A DNA stretch of 64,000 nucleotides from assembly GCA_911728455.2 (NCBI GenBank), contig OU452228.1, positions 806,001 to 870,000 of the forward strand. The letters run 5' to 3'. This DNA comes from Marthasterias glacialis (lineage: Eukaryota; Echinodermata; Asteroidea; Forcipulatida; Asteriidae). A program made the position numbers and the translations under genes. How positions within the stretch are numbered: the first letter of the stretch is position 1; every line of letters begins with the position of its first letter. Below, in pieces: positions 21,850 through 32,365 of this stretch. A model generated the notes under the pieces. It saw only the letters and a list, made by a program, of their open reading frames with translations, ran no database searches and was not told the origin of the DNA.

Positions 21850-22350
21850 AAACTGACATCTTTTTCAGGATGATGACGTCATTACATTAAACCAACGTTT
21901 GATATTTCAAAAAATCATATCTGGGGAACCATAAAAGTTACACACAAGATCTTTGCAATGCAAGCCCTTCAAATACTGTACAACTCTACCACAGAGTGTG
22001 ACCCCATTTGACCTTTACATCCGGTCAAAACCGGAAGTGGAAGCTTCACATTTCAAAAATATAATATCTTAATTTCAAAATAGAGTACAAAAATAATTTT
22101 TATATCCTCTGAAAGCCCTTTACCCATTCTACGAATCTTACAAAAGGCGTGACCCAATTTGACCTTTACTTTTGGTGGAAACCGGAAGTTCAATTATAAA
22201 TTTTCAAAAAATCATATCTGAAGAACCTCAATTGTGGTACATTGATGATTAATTCATCTTCTGAAAACTCTTGAACTAATATCAAGTTTCACACAGAGTG
22301 TGACCCAATTTGACCTTCAAAATCAGAAGTTGTGGTTTAGTTTCTTAAAA
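21850..22350. repeat. 151-bp tandem repeat, about 3.3 units
   Basis: GTGACCC(C/A)ATTTGACCTT recurs at 21998, 22149 and 22300, exactly 151 bases apart. It is followed each time by an AACCGGAAGT or CAGAAGT motif and TTTCAAAAA(A)T(C)ATAT, and preceded by an AAGCCCTT- or AACTCTTG-type stretch. A partial unit with TGACGTCATT starts near 21865. Units have diverged by point changes but kept their length. Confidence 0.85.
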
Positions 22351-23962
22351 TTGCATACGTAAAAATCAATGAAGGCAAATTTTCAATCTTTGACCCATTG
22401 AATGGCGGAGTGGGAATGTAGCAACCACTTTGTACACGATAATAACCCCATTATAAATTACGTCATTACCAGGCATGTGAGCGGGTCATGGAAAAAAGAG
22501 AGGAAAATTTGTTTTTAGTTGGCAAGCGCGCAGCGCAAACCCAAAACTCTGGGTCATTTGACCATTTGGGTATTTACAAAATACAAGCTCTATGGTGATT
22601 TAGAGTCCTTTACAACCACTTTCTAAGACAAAATGTTTTCTGTTTAATTAAGTTTTCCTCTTCTTCTTGTGTATCATTTTTATGAGGTGTTAAATTAAAC
22701 TAACAACATTACTTAGTAAGAGGGAGCAAATTATTTTGATATCAAACTTCTGATACTTCTTTATCATAGTCAAGGCAATCCCACTTTAATCTATATTTCA
22801 AAAGGCGAATTTGATAACAAAATCTTAAAAAAAAAAAAAAAAAAAAACATTGGGGGGGGGGGGGGGGGGGGCATATCGGCCGTAATTTCTGCTTTATCGG
22901 CTTATAATTCCCGCGAATCGGCCCGATACGCTAGCTTGTGCATGGATGGGGAGACTACCTCCCTTGCTTCAATATCTAATGCCGTTCCCCGCCGCTCAAC
23001 AAAAGTATGGTCTCTGCAGTGCACGCCATCTTGGTTGTCAGTATACCACACACACATGAAAGACCCGTTTGCGCTTTATAGTCTTGGCTCAAGGCGTTGG
23101 CTTTTTAATACAGTTTTTAGTAAAGCGCCCTCTCTTGTTAGAACGGAACGAAGACATGCGTAAGTACAATGATGGGAACATCGCGCTCAATGAAAAATGA
23201 ACAACAACGGCTTCAATCAAAGACTAACATGAAGCATTTTACCGGGTCTAGCCCCCGACTCACGTGTTCAAATCATCATCGCAATGAAGTGCTGCCCGAT
23301 GCCAGGTTCCCTTTTTCTGTGTGAGTGTTGTGCAGTAGAATTACTGGCTGCTTGATGATCGGAGTTGGACTTTCAAAAAAACGTGGACCGGCCATTCACG
23401 GCAGAGAGGATAAAAAAGAGGAACCCGAGAGAAAAACCCGTAATAGGAAAATAAAAAACACAGATTTTCACGTAAACGCTGAAGTCTCACATGCCTGCAT
23501 CACTTTGATTTCCACCGAACACCGTGAGTTTGTCCACAAACTCTCAATGTCTAGTTTGTCATTGTATTCAGCTTAACGGAAACTAAGTCCAAGTGATCTG
23601 AGATTCCAGCATACCATGGCCAATTATCGGCTGTGGCTTTTGGCCAAGGGTTTTGTGATTCATGGTGAAAGCATCTCATATTTTCTTGCAAGAGAACAAA
23701 ACATCCTGGTGCATTTTACAAAAATGTTTGTTCAGTTATTGTTTCATTGTGACAATGATATTGTCAAAAATAAATTATTCCAAAATAAGTTCCAAAAAAT
23801 TGATTTCGTTCCTGATCATGGAAAAATTTTGAAAATCTTGGCGCTAAGTGATTAATAGTGACCTGACCATGCAGGTCGATGTACCAGACATTAATTAAAC
23901 TTAACTTCCTAATGGCTTACAGCGACTTTCTTTTTTACTTGTTAAAACTGAAACTGACTTAC
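22351..23962. other. mostly unannotated intron next to AIMP1 exon 5
   Basis: Apart from R3 at 22828-22945, nothing recognised. Frames at 22936-23163, 23325-23576 and 23616-23855 were read and have no family resemblance or paired splice sites. Confidence 0.5.
22828..22945 (+). repeat. dispersed repeat R3 with poly-A and poly-G runs
   Basis: A19 (22828-22846), then G19 (22853-22871), then CATATCGGCCGTAATTTCTG, CGAATCGGCCCGATACGCTA, GCTTGTGC. It matches 6868-6955. Confidence 0.7.
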
Positions 23963-24162
23963 CTCTTCAATTTTGACATGCTTAACCAATCCTGAGACAA
24001 CAGTCCTCGGAGCGCCCTCACCCAGGTCAATCTGCTCGATGTAGAGTGTGTCGGCATCAGGATGCTTCTTCACCTCAAGGATGCGGCCAATCCGTAGGTC
24101 CACTGCAGTGATATCTGGCTCAGCCGCCGGTACATCTGGGGTGCCAGTGTTTTCTTTCTTTT
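23963..24162 (-). CDS. AIMP1: AIMP1 exon 5: start of EMAP-II tRNA-binding OB fold
   Basis: The exon follows acceptor AG 24164-24163 and codes [19 protein letters not shown], then the OB-fold start [20 protein letters not shown], then [20 protein letters not shown] and HVKIEE. It ends exactly between codons at a GTAAGT donor (23962-23957). RIGRI, the HPDADTLY motif and RTVVSGL are hallmarks of the EMAP-II / Arc1p-like tRNA-binding domain shared by AIMP1, metazoan TyrRS C-termini and Trbp111. The upstream coiled-coil exons point to AIMP1 rather than TyrRS. The following intron is the 22.9-kb one. The exon is intact, and its strong conservation makes it the best marker of the locus. Confidence 0.95.
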
Positions 24163-24306
24163 CTGTTGAAGTAAGTGGTGGGCAGGTGTGTTAGTCAGGC
24201 AAGACAAAATGGAGAGAAAAGAATAGCTTTTTCCTAATGACTAACTAGGTAACAAAATTCCCAACAACTTGTTCATCAACCAAGGTTAATTTACAGTCAA
24301 GCACAG

Positions 24307-24692
24307 GTGTCTTGGTTGAGCAGATAAAACACCCGACTCGAGCTCTGGTGTTTCTGATCAGCAGAGTGTGGGTACGAGTCCTGGTCGTGACACTTGTGTC
24401 CTTAAGCAAGACACTTAACCATTATTGCTGCGTCCTTCGGATGGGACGTAAAGTCGTAGGTCCCGTGTGTTGTGTAATGCACGTAAAAGAACCCAGTGAC
24501 ACTTATCGCACTGAGAAGGGGTTTGCCCCGGTGTTCCTGGTTTGATTGGCTGCAGATTGTGCCACAGCACCTTGTAAAACGTTACATGGCGCTATGTCTT
24601 ATATTTAAAATAAAATTAAATAAAAAAAAACCAGGTAACTCTGCATACCTCGCTTTGAGACACCTATTACTGCAAATTATTATTATTATTGT
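24307..24692 (+). mobile_element. SINE family L, tail type b
   Basis: Same order as 20323-20733 but with tail decay: the head has GTGTCTTGGTTGAGCAGATA, the body TCCTTCGGATGGGACGTAAA and AGAAGGGGTTTGCCCCGGTG, the end CTTTGAGACACCTATTACTG plus (ATT)n. It lies in AIMP1 intron 4. Confidence 0.85.
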
Positions 24693-24866
24693 AACCACGG
24701 ATTTAATGACAATACCTTATTCCAATTAGTTCTTCAAAATTTGTGGTGATGTTGATTAAAATAAAAGTCACCTTTTTTGTGTGACCATGTCATCTCGTAT
24801 ACAGAAATAAAATATTGCGCAAATTGGCAATCAGGATGCACATTTTTCAATAGACAGCTACATGAC

Positions 24867-25130
24867 ACATCGTGGCCAAGCAGTCTAGTGCACCGGCCTC
24901 CCATTCTGATCGCAGAGTCATCAGAGTGTGCGTTTGAATCTCGCTCATTGCGACACTTAACCATGATTGCTTCAGTTCTCCCAGAAGTTAATTGGTACCC
25001 AGACTGATTTAGCTTAGTACACAACCTGCTTGGTAGTACAGGCTGTTTACCCGCCAGGGAGCAGGGATGGTTTACAGATGGAGTTAACAGCCCAATGACT
25101 GGAGTAATAATGTTCAGGCCCCAAATTTGG
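24867..25130 (+). mobile_element. SINE family L, tail type a
   Basis: Diverged head (CATCGTGGCCAAGCAGTCTA, GCGTTTGAATCTCGCTC) and the type-a body (AGTTAATTGGTACCCAGACT, CAGGCTGTTTACCCGCCAGG). It lies in AIMP1 intron 4 between exons 4 and 5, close to another SINE at 24307. Confidence 0.75.
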
Positions 25131-25538
25131 TGGACACCGGCACTAAAACAATATTCTTCATGTAACTACTAAGCGGGAAACACAATATAAATTATACTGT
25201 AATATGGCTGATGGCCTGCTTCTGCTATGCAAGATTTTTCAGCACAGAAGAAAAACTGCTTTAACATCACTTGCAGAATCATTCATGGGATCTCCACTAG
25301 AAATCAAAATTATTCCTGATGGAAGTGTCCCTTTATCTGAGAAAATTTTAATGTTCTTTTTCAAGGCTAAAGTTCACGCCCAGCAAGAATGTTTCGCAAG
25401 CATTCAGATGGCATCCATTAACCGTTGACTAAATTTTAAGTGGTTTGCGGCTGTTGAATAAGACAGAAGACCAAGGCATTGATAGAGTACACAAAACATA
25501 AATCCATACATAAATCCATCAAACAGTTGTGCCCTTAC

Positions 25539-25712
25539 CTTTTTTCTCCGCCTTCGCTTGTTTCTTCTTGGTCTGCTTTGTCTGGCTTGGCTTAGACTGA
25601 TCAACATCCATCGTCTGACCTTCGACACTGGCGGGGTTCCCTAGTTCTGGAATGCTGTTGCATGATATGCTAGCCTGGCTGGTACTTGAGTTTGACAAGG
25701 GAATCTGAAGAA
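25539..25712 (-). CDS. AIMP1: AIMP1 exon 4: acidic/lysine-rich linker
   Basis: The acceptor is the AG at 25714-25713 (TTTTTGTTTGGTTATCAG). A second AG eight bases downstream would break the frame. The exon codes ILQIPLSNSSTSQASISCNS, a low-complexity Ser/Asn/Pro run including VEGQTMDVDQSKPSQ, and a basic tail TKQTKKKQAKAEKK. It ends one base into a codon at a GTAAGG donor (25538-25533). In the family this is the poorly conserved, probably disordered linker between the coiled coil and the EMAP-II domain. The lysine-rich end matches the basic stretch that precedes the OB fold and assists tRNA binding. Identification depends on phase and position more than on conserved residues. Confidence 0.82.
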
Positions 25713-26084
25713 CTGATAACCAAACAAAAATAGTTTCCCAGTTAAAATATTATCTTGACTTACAGGTGGAGGCCAATCAATCAGTTTGACAACTCTATAA
25801 AATCAATGACCATGTTTTTTACTGTACACTTGCCCACATGTATGTAGTCATATTTTGATCCGGCCCGTGAGAGGACCTTGAAAAAAAAAAGGTGGGAAAA
25901 AACATACATGTAACAACAGCTACGCCTTGCTGAAAGTCTTGGTAGATGTTCCAAAAACTAATGGCGTTCAATCAGAATGGAAACGCACATAAAAAGATTT
26001 TAAAAAAGACAAAAATGGAGAGGAGAGGGGGGAAAAAAAGGGAAAAAAAAGGGACCAAATAAGAAACAAACCTTACATTAATAA

Positions 26085-26205
26085 TGCAAAATGGTAGGGA
26101 CTGAAAACCCAATCCACATGCAAGGCTCCAGTCCGGGATTTGAACCAGGGTTCACAGAGGTGAAAGACAGGGAAAGAAACCACTGAGCTAACCTGAGCCC
26201 CCAAA
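26085..26205 (-). mobile_element. tRNA-derived SINE (family P)
   Basis: The minus strand reads TTAGCTCAGTGGTTTCTTTC (A box) and CTGGTTCAAATCCCGGACTG (B box). The same order, spaced alike, is seen at 10660-10835 and 16330-16478, all in the same orientation. The tail includes GGGTTTTCAGTCCCTACC. Confidence 0.72.
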
Positions 26206-26415
26206 TTCAGCAGGTGAACCAGCAACGGCATTGCTTGTACAGAAATGTTTTCAAGCCATTTACTAGCACCCACTTAATATCGTTATTAAGTTAATGCATT
26301 ATTAATTTAGGTTACCAGTCAAAGTCCGGAAAGGTTACATTGTTGCGACTGGTGCCCCACCTATTTTAGCTGTTTTTTTTATGAAATTGGGCATGCACCT
26401 CCATTCATCACTTAC

Positions 26416-26523
26416 TTCCATGACTTGCCTCCAAGGCGACCAGCTTGTTCAGGGCGTTCTTAATGTCTGCCTGCAATTTGGTGTTTTCAGCTTGTAGGAG
26501 GGTAACGTCATTTCCACTGCCAG
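26416..26523 (-). CDS. AIMP1: AIMP1 exon 3: coiled-coil continuation
   Basis: The acceptor AG at 26525-26524 follows a TTTCTTACTATTGA tract. The first two bases complete an Ala codon with the G left by exon 2. The exon then reads GSGNDVTLLQAENTKLQAD and on through IKNALNKLVALEASHG, and leaves one base before a consensus GTAAGT donor (26415-26410). Leu, Ala and Lys/Glu spacing is that of a coiled coil, matching the 'RVENAKLKKEIEELKQEL' region of vertebrate AIMP1. The AENTKLQ core is the clearest family resemblance. Phase 1 in and out agrees with both neighbours, and there is no frameshift. Confidence 0.85.
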
Positions 26524-26877
26524 CTTCAATAGTAAGAAATGAGAGGAACATTACAAGAAACCCAAGGCACATGGCTGCTGATTGGTACTCATTTACATAG
26601 ATATTAGAAGTTATTACACAAACACGAGTGGAAAACGGAAAAGTATAGCACTTCTGTGTCCCATATCCCACGAGGCAGTATTCCACGAGTGCGTCTGTGA
26701 TGACCAATTTATCTTCCAGCAAATGCGCCACTTTTGAGTTTACAGAGAACTCTGCAGATGGGAGTCAGCACAGCGCATAAGAACAGGGTGTGATATGGGC
26801 CATGCAACATAACAATATATATCACACTCTTGTTGCTATGGATCCACCAATCAGAATCGAGGCTTGAAGATAATAAC

Positions 26878-26955
26878 AAATAAATAAATAAATAAATAAC
26901 ATTACGCAGTTCTTATATCACACCCGAGGGTGCCTCAAAGCGCTTAAATGTCAAT
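26878..26955 (-). mobile_element. SINE/LINE tail fragment with (AAAT)n
   Basis: (AAAT)n at 26878-26900 followed by GCAGTTCTTATATCACACCC and GGTGCCTCAAAGCGCTTAA is the reversed 3' tail shared by family L SINEs. Nothing else of the element remains. Confidence 0.6.
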
Positions 26956-27104
26956 AACAATTGTCTCAACATACTTCATTGACAATGATGTAGAAAGAGT
27001 GACCTCCAGCATGCCTGGTAGCATTTTTCTGAGAGTGATCACCAACAGATAAATCTCATTAGCCTGAGGGTGAGTTTGTATAATAACTTTTTATTGTTAT
27101 TCAA

Positions 27105-27245
27105 ATTTTGGGGTGACCAAAGTAAAATTGACTTGAAAGGGATTTGAACCTGCGATCTCCGGATTAACATGAGCTATCTCGCCCTAATTTTGGAGGTCTC
27201 CCTATTTTGTCAATATCATTGTTCAGGGGTGCCAGTCAGAAGCCA
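27105..27245 (-). mobile_element. SINE family K, internally deleted copy
   Basis: GGGGTGACCAAAGTAAAATT, GACTTGAAAGGGATTTGAAC, then GAGCTATCTCGCCCTAATTT and GGGGTGCCAGTCAGAAGCCA. It lacks about 18 bases between the boxes compared with 31252-31425. Confidence 0.68.
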
Positions 27246-27430
27246 TTTAACTTTACTTGATATGATAATTTTATTGAATAAAAACTACCCACTGGGTATT
27301 TTCAAGAGGATATTACTGGGCATATTTTGGTTGCCCTATTTTGACTTAGATGTCAAGCTGTATCATTCACGTTAAAATATAGGATTGGTAAAGCTGATAA
27401 TGCAGTGTTCTTACTTTGTGTGATTCAACA

Positions 27431-27776
27431 TATCGTTGTGTGCCCGGCAAAAGGACGTAAGGGAAAGGTCCCGGCAAAAGGACGCACATGTAAGCAATTA
27501 ATGTTAAAATTTATGTTTCAAGAAATCATGAGCGGTAAAGTTTGGTAAACATGTTGCCATGCAAAAGTCATTCTAGAAAGGTTAAATTCTGAATGGGGAA
27601 TGGGGAAACATGTCTTCAGGGTAATTCTAGCAAAAAACCTAACAAAAATAATATATTTTTCATGTCAGAAGCCATTTTGTTGCTTACATGTACCTCCTTT
27701 TGTTACTGGGACAAACTACTTTATGTTCCCGCCAAAAGGGCGTAAGGCCTTACGCCCTTTTGCCCGGCACACGAGG
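27431..27776. mobile_element. MITE family M2, copy 2
   Basis: Same orientation and order as 9053-9384: GTGTGCCCGGCAAAAGGACG at the left, TACGCCCTTTTGCCCGGCAC at the right, with the shared interior AAGTTTGGTAAACATGTTGC. It lies in AIMP1 intron 2, between exons 2 and 3. Confidence 0.8.
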
Positions 27777-28427
27777 ATATGAAGAAAAGAAAAAACCGGT
27801 GAAATATTGGGCTCAATCTGTCGCCTATAATAGTGAAAAACCATGCACACTTTTCAGCATGTAAACACACTGTCCTTAATTTTGATTATTACAACCAATT
27901 TGAACTTTCCTGGAACTATGTCCATTTGTACAAAATGAATGTACACCCTGTAGATTACTGGCATGACTGGGTAGTTAAATGTACAATGTATACATAATCA
28001 GGAGCTTATGGGGGGAAATGCCACTGGGAAATCAGGTGCAATTCGAACCGAAACGAACTGCATTCTGAAGCAGGTGTAATTACTAAGGGCTCTCGTTTGT
28101 ATTAAATCATATCTATTAAACTATTGAGGAAGGAAATTGACCACACAACAAGGCTTTCTTAAACTCAACCAGGTACAAACATTTGGTCAAAATAAAATGT
28201 TACACCTCAGGCCAGATATTCCAGTATTGCAAGGCATGGCAGTTTCTCAATGGCCCTTCATCCATGGTTTCCCCTAGGTTAAGGGAACTTCAATCAGGAC
28301 AATTTGTACTGGAACATTTCAAGGGGCACCTAGGCACTGGCCAGAGGCATTGAGGCAGTTGACTCCATTATCTCCTTAAGTCTCTTGTTGGTTGTACACC
28401 ATACAGTTCACAAGAATCATAAGGTAC

Positions 28428-28760
28428 ACCATTAGCCTTTTTGAGATATGGTGGACACCATAGGAGTGCACTGTTTGGTTTGGGTGTATACAGACAAATT
28501 TACCCAATCCTAATACCCTCTAGCTGCCGGGCAATCTCGGTAGTCTAGTTGATAAGATATCTGCTCTAGAATGGCGGGGGGTTGTGGGTTTGAATCCCAC
28601 CCAAGGAATAAGCCTGTGGATTTGTTTTACACAAGACTCAGGAAATTACTCAGTATACAGTGCTTAACACACATTTGTGTATGGGCAAAAAACAAATAAT
28701 AATCCTAATAGTGTCATGGTATTGTGTCCACCATATCTCAAAACGGTTTGTATACAGTAC
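28428..28760. mobile_element. MITE family M3, split by a SINE
   Basis: The left part (AGCCTTTTTGAGATATGGTG ... GTTTGGTTTGGGTGTATACA) and right part (GTGTCCACCATATCTCAAAA) are the two halves of the element also seen intact at 52104-52226. They are separated by the SINE at 28516-28700 and its target duplications. Confidence 0.75.
28516..28700 (+). mobile_element. tRNA-derived SINE (family G), with target duplication
   Basis: Flanked by the perfect 10-bp target duplication AATCCTAATA (28506-28515 and 28701-28710), which fixes its limits at 185 bp. The head carries an A box (TCTCGGTAGTCTAGTTGATA) and a B box (GGGTTTGAATCCCACC); the tail is GCCTGTGGATTTGTTTTACA, ACTCAGGAAATTACTCAG and an A-rich end. 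Inserted inside an M3 MITE. It is a retroposon, not a tRNA gene. Confidence 0.88.
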
Positions 28761-28844
28761 ATCTTAAACATGTAAACCAGTACAGAAACAATCATATATG
28801 AGTTTCAGACAGCTATGGGGTGGAGGAGGGTATTTGACCCCCAC

Positions 28845-29730
28845 CCTCAGTTACTTTCTTTCTGCCCACCCCCACAGTTACTTTCCCCAAAATTCCCACC
28901 TCAATTTTTTCCCGATGGCCGAAATTGAATTTAACCCGGAACATTTGCACCCACGTTAATGTAATTACATGCATGTTGGCATTGTCAATAGTAAACTGTG
29001 TAAGTCTGTCATTGTGGTACAGTAGGTCAATGCTTTTTCAACAGTAAAATAATTACATTAACGATTAACCCTAACCCCCTTAGCATTTTTACTAGGAGAC
29101 CTCCTCAACCCATCATACTCTAACAGTACACTTGTGGGGCCAGTACACAACCCATCATACTCCCACAGTACACATGTACATGTATGGGGACAGTACACAA
29201 CCCATCATACTCCAACAGGTCTTGTGCTGTTTGATTTTGGCCGACTAGGTATGTTATGACATGGGTGGGATAACTTGATTAATTTCCACACTCAGCCAAA
29301 GTCCAACACTAGTCCCCTGAACCATTGGTACTCAACCAGCCATAGTCCAACAGCAGAGACAAGATTCACAGAACTCAACCATCCAAAGTCCAACAATACC
29401 CCCTGTTGGATTTTAACTGACCTGGGGTGGTTAGGGTTAATGTTCCCCCCTTTAATTTAAGCTTGCCCCACCCCCCACCAGATTAAAAGGTCTGGTGCCA
29501 CTGCTGGTTTCAGACACATGTATATTTGTCTTCATTGATATGCTCTCCCAGTTACTTTCTTCTGCCCCCCCGATAGGTCAATGCTTTTTCAGCCCTACAA
29601 AATGATATTAAAGATTAATGTTTGCCTCGTTAAATTTAAGCTTGCCCCCCCCCCCCCCCTTTAGATTAACAGGTATGGTGCTGCCGCTGGTTTCAGATAT
29701 ATTAATCTTCATTGCTTCATGGCTTCATTT
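28845..29730. repeat. C-rich direct repeats, AIMP1 intron 2
   Basis: AAGCTTGCCCC(ACC/CCC)n, AGATTAA(A/C)AGGT(C/A)TGGTGC and TGCTGGTTTCAGA occur at 29458-29520 and 29638-29695. AGGTCAATGCTTTTTCA occurs at 29024 and 29576. AACCCATCATACTC(T/C)(A/C)ACAG occurs three times at 29107-29220. An old, locally expanded array with a poly-C run at 29645-29659. Confidence 0.7.
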
Positions 29731-29889
29731 TCTACCTCAGTCACGCAAGTCTCAGGCAAGAAATGTTTTCTCACCAGACAAATTGATCAGCTTAAACTGG
29801 AAGATTACTGATCATACCGAGTGTGTACATGTATGTGTGCCAACCCTCCAGAGATCTCTCTGAAATACTGGTAAAGTCAAGAAAATAAT

Positions 29890-30125
29890 GTTCAAAGACC
29901 CCAACAGCGACTAAATAAACCCTAACTCCCCTAAGTGATTTACTAGGATCCTTCCCCACTCTAACAAACTCCACCACCATAAAATGGGTACCTCAACACC
30001 CAAACTGTGGTACTCTGATTATAGTGGTATGCCTGAACTCATGTATAAGAACAATCAGTTTACTCATGCAGTACCCAGTCCAACAAAACCTGCTGTTAGA
30101 GTTTGATGGAATAGAGACTGTAAGG
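29890..30125. repeat. direct repeat left of AIMP1 exon 2
   Basis: CTCTAACAAACTCCACCACC, ACCTCAACACCCAAACTGTG, GTACTCTGATTATAGTGGTA, TGCCTGAACTCATGTA and CAGTCCAACAAAACC match 30600-30730 in the same order. Confidence 0.72.
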
Positions 30126-30396
30126 GTCAAGCATAAATACGAAAGTGCACTAAATAAAAAGCCAAAATGAAAATCTCAGTGTAAAATGGAAGGCAACATG
30201 GGAATTAATGTTAAAGTTTAGAGCAAATCCTGGTACACTACCTGTACACTGTACATGTACATGTGTATTTTATGCATGAGTTGATTATAAAGCCATCTGG
30301 TATTAATATGCCTGTCATCAGCCACTACCAGAGTTGCCAGGTAGTTTGCAACTTTTAACTATATTTAGATTAAAAACGGTCTTTGAATAATTTTAC

Positions 30397-30542
30397 CAGC
30401 TGTTTTCTTCAAGTCTGCAAGTTGAACTTTCAATCGGGCAATGATCTGATCGGCTTGTTGAGCTCGCTGCTGAAGGCGATTGACTATGGTTGAGTTTGCA
30501 GACATGGTTAGGCGAGCACACTGGAAGCCACGAACCAAAAAC
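30397..30542 (-). CDS. AIMP1: AIMP1 exon 2: N-terminal coiled-coil start
   Basis: From the ATG at 30505-30503 the exon encodes MSANSTIVNRLQQRAQQADQ and continues through IIARLKVQLADLKKTA (36 codons) plus one base, then a GTAAAA donor at 30396-30391. This matches the AIMP1 amino-terminus, where human has a similar heptad-rich LEQKGAEADQIIEYLKQQ stretch. In the family this leucine-zipper-like helix docks to other synthetase-complex subunits. Two acceptors are possible: AG at 30544-30543 (exon starts 30542, in frame with candidate exon 1) or AG at 30522-30521 (15-nt leader before the ATG). Translation from the internal ATG works with either. The exon is bracketed by two direct copies of an unrelated repeat, at 29890-30125 and 30600-30785. 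Confidence 0.88.
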
Positions 30543-30599
30543 CTGTTGTCCAACAAAAATATTACACTGTACATTAAAATATTACTTACAAAACCCCAA

Positions 30600-30785
30600 A
30601 TCCTTGCTCTAACAAAACCAAACACCAGTAACTCAACACCACACTGTTGTACTCTAATTATGGTGTTATGCCTGATCTCATGTAAAGCATGATCAGATTA
30701 CTAGTGCATTCCTCAGTCCAACAGAATCAAACAAACCATGTCCTTGGAGTCTGATGGGTCTGGGGGTGGTTAAAGGTCCTATGAA
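30600..30785. repeat. direct repeat right of AIMP1 exon 2
   Basis: CTCTAACAAAACCAAACACC, AACTCAACACCACACTGTTG, TACTCTAATTATGGTGTTAT, GCCTGATCTCATGTA and CAGTCCAACAGAATC. It pairs with 29890-30125; exon 2 lies between. Confidence 0.72.
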
Positions 30786-31251
30786 CTGGAAACTGGGTTA
30801 ATTTGTACCTAGACGTACATGTAGGAACATACTGTCAGTGGGTGCGTGGCGATCAATACGGTTGGTTTTCATGTTTGTGACGTAACATGCAACTTCATGA
30901 GCTTAGTTTCTTTGGACAAATCTCTTGATATGTGGCTTTTGTTAGACTGGAAAATGCCGTCAAGGTTTAATGTTGCTGGTTACGACACTACTAAAGATGG
31001 TGTCAGTCTGCAGAGATTCCCTTCAGATCAAAAATACCGACAAAGCTTACCAGAGCAAAACGGTCAGGAATGTGCATTGTCACTGCATGTGCATTTTCAT
31101 CCAGTGCCTATGTCTACATCAAGAAAGCGTACCACCAGGCAATATCAAAACGGATAACACACATTTTGAGGAATAAGGTGAAAACAACTAGTAGTTTGTT
31201 ACTTGCATCAAGCAATAAACCATAGGGGAAATCGACTGGATAAATTTTAAT

Positions 31252-31425
31252 TTCATTTTGGGGTGAACAAAGAAAAATTGACTGGAGCGGGATATGAACC
31301 TGCAACCACCGGCTTATTGTATCGATGCTCTACCAACTGAGCTATCCAGCCCTAATGTTGGTGGTCTCCCTATTTAGTCAATGTCTTTGTTCAGGGGCGC
31401 CAGTAAGAAGCCATTCAAAAATATT
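31252..31425 (-). mobile_element. tRNA-derived SINE (family K)
   Basis: On the minus strand GGCTGGATAGCTCAGTTGGT (A box) and GGTTCATATCCCGCTC (B box) form a tRNA-like head, followed by GTCAATTTTTCTTTGTTCAC. The plus-strand flank TTGGTGGTCTCCCTATTTAG...GGGGCGCCAGTAAGAAGCCA is shared with 27105-27245. Confidence 0.72.
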
Positions 31426-31899
31426 ATGTTTTATTAATATCCAACCATATATTAAGCCCCAAAAATGTTTTTAAAATACCACTTCATATGACCTTTAAAT
31501 ACAAACAATTTACTGTCTGCATGGAAGTGTATCTGGTGGAAGGATTGAAGAAGTTATGTTACTTATCATTCCACTGAAGGGAAGCAAAGAGATTATCGAC
31601 AAAAACAAGCCTATCAAAAGCTGTCCTAGGCATTTGAGCAACGTAAGTAAGAGTCTTTTTTCATCACAACATAACCTAGATGCCCTTGTCAATTTGAAAG
31701 CATTTCTTTACATATATCGAAACCAGTCTGAAACTGCTTTTATGTGAAATGTGACAATTGCGTTTAAATATCTGGTAAAATAACTGAACTATCAATGTGA
31801 TGTCTTTTGCGACTACCTGTGCATGGGAGGGGTAGATCCTACAGTCTACTCCCTTTTAACCAGTCAATGCCGAATTAATTATTTTCCTAGTCAGAAAAC

Positions 31900-32365
31900 G
31901 GTGACGTGAGTTTTGTATTGTTTGTGTGAAGCACAAAGTCTGGAACAAAGGTCGTCCGGACATTCCACTACAGAGCCTCCACAGAGCATGTACTAACTGT
32001 TTAACGGCTCGTTTCAGCCACACAAAGAGGACCAGTGGTATAGGAAATTAGGCTGAAATTTGCTCATTATTGTGGGGTCATTGTGTAATCCCTGATTCCA
32101 GACCTTTGTCTTTTTGTTCCAAGAAGAGGATTACGAGATATCGAGAGGCTTCCAACATTGTAAACAAGTCAGACAGAACCGACTCCCCAGCCTTGGTTCC
32201 GGACATGTAGGACCAATCTTTGGCCGTGTCTGACAGCCTAGGTTTTGCCATTCACCATGTGTGGATACGATATTATCTCGCTAGAGAAACAACAAATCCC
32301 AGTGCTTCAAAGAGAATCGTTGTTCTCTTAGCTTTGAAAAGTCAGGGCTTCTTTGTGCTAGCAAT
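31900..32365. mobile_element. MITE family M1, diverged long copy
   Basis: It shares AAAGGTCGTCCGGACATTCC, CCAGACCTTTGTCTTTTTGT, CAAGAAGAGGATTA and the 'GTTCTCTTAGCTTTG..AAGTCAGGGCTTCTTTGTGC' order with the 1129-1765 copy. It breaks off at about 32362, where the LINE remnant begins. The likely history is that the LINE inserted into, or deleted, the M1 tail. Confidence 0.55.

Noticed and set aside
23963..24162. C-terminal domain of tyrosyl-tRNA synthetase instead of AIMP1
   Set aside because: The domain is shared, but the upstream phase-compatible exons code an AIMP1-type coiled coil and no synthetase catalytic motifs.
29100..29225. CRISPR-like spaced repeat
   Set aside because: Only three irregular units in a eukaryotic intron, with similar rather than unique spacers.
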